The notes under the pieces: model-generated
Database searches by the model: none
Seen by the model: only the letters and a program-made list of their open reading frames with translations
What the model was told of the DNA's origin: nothing
Shown: piece by piece, positions 4,570-5,558 of the stretch
How positions within the stretch are numbered: position 1 is the stretch's first letter
How the letters are laid out: each line of letters begins with the position of its first letter
Program-made: the position numbers and the translations under genes
Assembly (NCBI GenBank): GCA_002313795.1
Contig: DCCL01000086.1
Location: forward strand, 1 to 5,558
Source: Faecalibacterium prausnitzii
GTDB taxonomy: Bacteria; Bacillota; Clostridia; Oscillospirales; Ruminococcaceae
Length of the DNA: 5,558 nt
Direction of reading: 5' to 3'

Positions 4570-5558
4570 ATGGCAATCGAATTTGGTTCCCGCAGAGAAA
4601 ACTTTGACAATTTCAAAGTTTACGAGACCACGCTGGCAGGCCGCCCCTTCAAGGTGGAGATGGGCAAGATGTGCGGCTTGTCCAACGCAAGCGCCCTCAT
4701 CCGCTACGGCGAGACCTGCGTGCTGTGCAACGTGGTCATGAGCCCCAAGCCCCGCGAAGGCGTGGATTTCTTCCCCCTGAATGTGGAGTATGAGGAAAAG
4801 CTCTACGCCGCAGGCCGCATCCCCGGCAGCTTCATGCGCCGTGAGGGCCGCCCCGGCGAGCGTGCCATCCTGACCAGCCGTGTGGTGGACCGCCCCATGC
4901 GCCCGCTGTTCCCCAAGGAGATGCGCAACGATGTCTGCATCACCATGACCGTCATGAGCCTTGACCCGGATTGCAGCCCCGAGATCGCCGGCATGATTGG
5001 CGCTTCTCTGGTCACTGCCGTGTCCGACATCCCCTGGAACGGCCCCATCGGCGGCGTGCAGGTGGGTCTGGTGGACGGTGAGATCATCCTCAACCCCACC
5101 CAGGAGCAGCGCAAGAAGAGCGACCTGGCCCTGACCGTTGCCGCCACCATGGACAAGATCGTCATGATCGAGGCCGGTGCCAACGAGGTGGACGAGGACA
5201 CCATGCTGGAAGCCATCAAGACGGCCCACATCGAGATCAAGAAGACCATTGAGTTCATCAACAAGATCGTGGCCGAGCGCGGCAAGCCGAAGATCGATTT
5301 CCAGGTCGTGGGTCTGGATATGGATATCTACCATGCCATCCAGAACAAGTATCTGGACGACTTCAAGGCCGCCATGGACACCGACGACAAGAATGTGCGC
5401 GACGCCGCCCTGCTGCCCATCATGGACAAGATCGCCGAGGAGTACCCCGACCTGTCCGAGGCAGATCTGGACCTCGTGAGCTACAAGATGCAGAAGTACG
5501 TCGTCCGCCGCTGGCTGCTGGATGAGGGCAAGCGTGTGGATGGCCGCGGCATCAACGA
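4570..5558 (+). CDS. pnp: Polynucleotide phosphorylase (PNPase), 3'-truncated by window edge
   Basis: PNPase degrades RNA 3' to 5' by phosphorolysis, releasing nucleoside diphosphates. It works as a trimeric ring in the cytoplasm and in degradosome-type complexes. ATG 4570 follows AGGAGG (4556-4561) with 8-nt spacing, an excellent ribosome binding site. The 329 visible residues are a little under half of the usual 700 or so. They cover the first RNase PH domain, with GRIPGSFMRREGRP (82-95) and RPMRPLFP (108-115); the linking alpha-helical domain (roughly 245-315); and the first residues of the second RNase PH domain (KRVDGRGIN, 321-329). The catalytic second core and the KH and S1 domains lie beyond the window. 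No frameshift is seen. The leader hairpins at 4455-4494 may bear on autoregulation. Confidence 0.97.
   Translation, partial: MAIEFGSRRENFDNFKVYETTLAGRPFKVEMGKMCGLSNASALIRYGETCVLCNVVMSPKPREGVDFFPLNVEYEEKLYAAGRIPGSFMRREGRPGERAILTSRVVDRPMRPLFPKEMRNDVCITMTVMSLDPDCSPEIAGMIGASLVTAVSDIPWNGPIGGVQVGLVDGEIILNPTQEQRKKSDLALTVAATMDKIVMIEAGANEVDEDTMLEAIKTAHIEIKKTIEFINKIVAERGKPKIDFQVVGLDMDIYHAIQNKYLDDFKAAMDTDDKNVRDAALLPIMDKIAEEYPDLSEADLDLVSYKMQKYVVRRWLLDEGKRVDGRGIN

Noticed and set aside
4525..5334. Long minus-strand open frame (269 codons) opposite pnp
   Set aside because: It is antisense to a well-recognised PNPase, its His/Asp/Gly-rich translation reflects the complement of pnp codons, and it shows no family motif.

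Overview
The window looks like a core chromosomal segment of a GC-rich Gram-positive gut Clostridium, most likely Faecalibacterium or a close Oscillospiraceae relative. The basis is the gene order truB-ribF-rpsO-pnp, sigma-A type promoters, strong AGGAGG-type ribosome binding sites and GC-rich third positions. The genus is an inference from gene order and style, not from a search.

Layout, left to right. (1) Positions 1-669: the 3' three quarters of truB (tRNA pseudouridine-55 synthase), cut by the window edge. (2) Positions 670-1158: a long gene-less spacer with two copies of a 119-bp direct repeat (112/119 identical, exactly 240 bp apart). Each copy can fold, and a 74-nt imperfect hairpin lies between them. 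(3) Positions 1159-2076: ribF, the bifunctional riboflavin kinase/FAD synthetase. (4) Positions 2114-2203: two hairpin terminators serving the convergent ends of ribF and the next gene. (5) Positions 2202-3767, minus strand: a complete type-B carboxylesterase-family protein with a twin-arginine (Tat) signal peptide. Its nucleophile-elbow serine is alanine and its oxyanion-hole glycines are serines, so it is probably a pseudoenzyme. (6) Positions 3768-3989: a divergent promoter region with good promoters for the esterase (minus) and rpsO (plus), and a structured rpsO leader. (7) Positions 3990-4244: rpsO (ribosomal protein S15), closed by a strong intrinsic terminator. (8) Positions 4301-4569: a spacer with small hairpins and a candidate extended -10 promoter. 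(9) Positions 4570-5558: the 5' part of pnp (polynucleotide phosphorylase), running off the window.

How it fits together: truB, ribF, rpsO and pnp form the common bacterial RNA-modification, flavin, ribosome and RNA-decay neighbourhood. Here it is broken up by a repeat-bearing spacer, by an oppositely oriented exported protein gene, and by a terminator between rpsO and pnp. The most interesting points are the inactivated esterase active site, the structured repeat pair before ribF, and a hairpin loop in the rpsO leader that is complementary to the rpsO ribosome binding site. I found no CRISPR array, tRNA, rRNA, transposase or phage gene, and no clear evidence of a wholly new multi-gene system.
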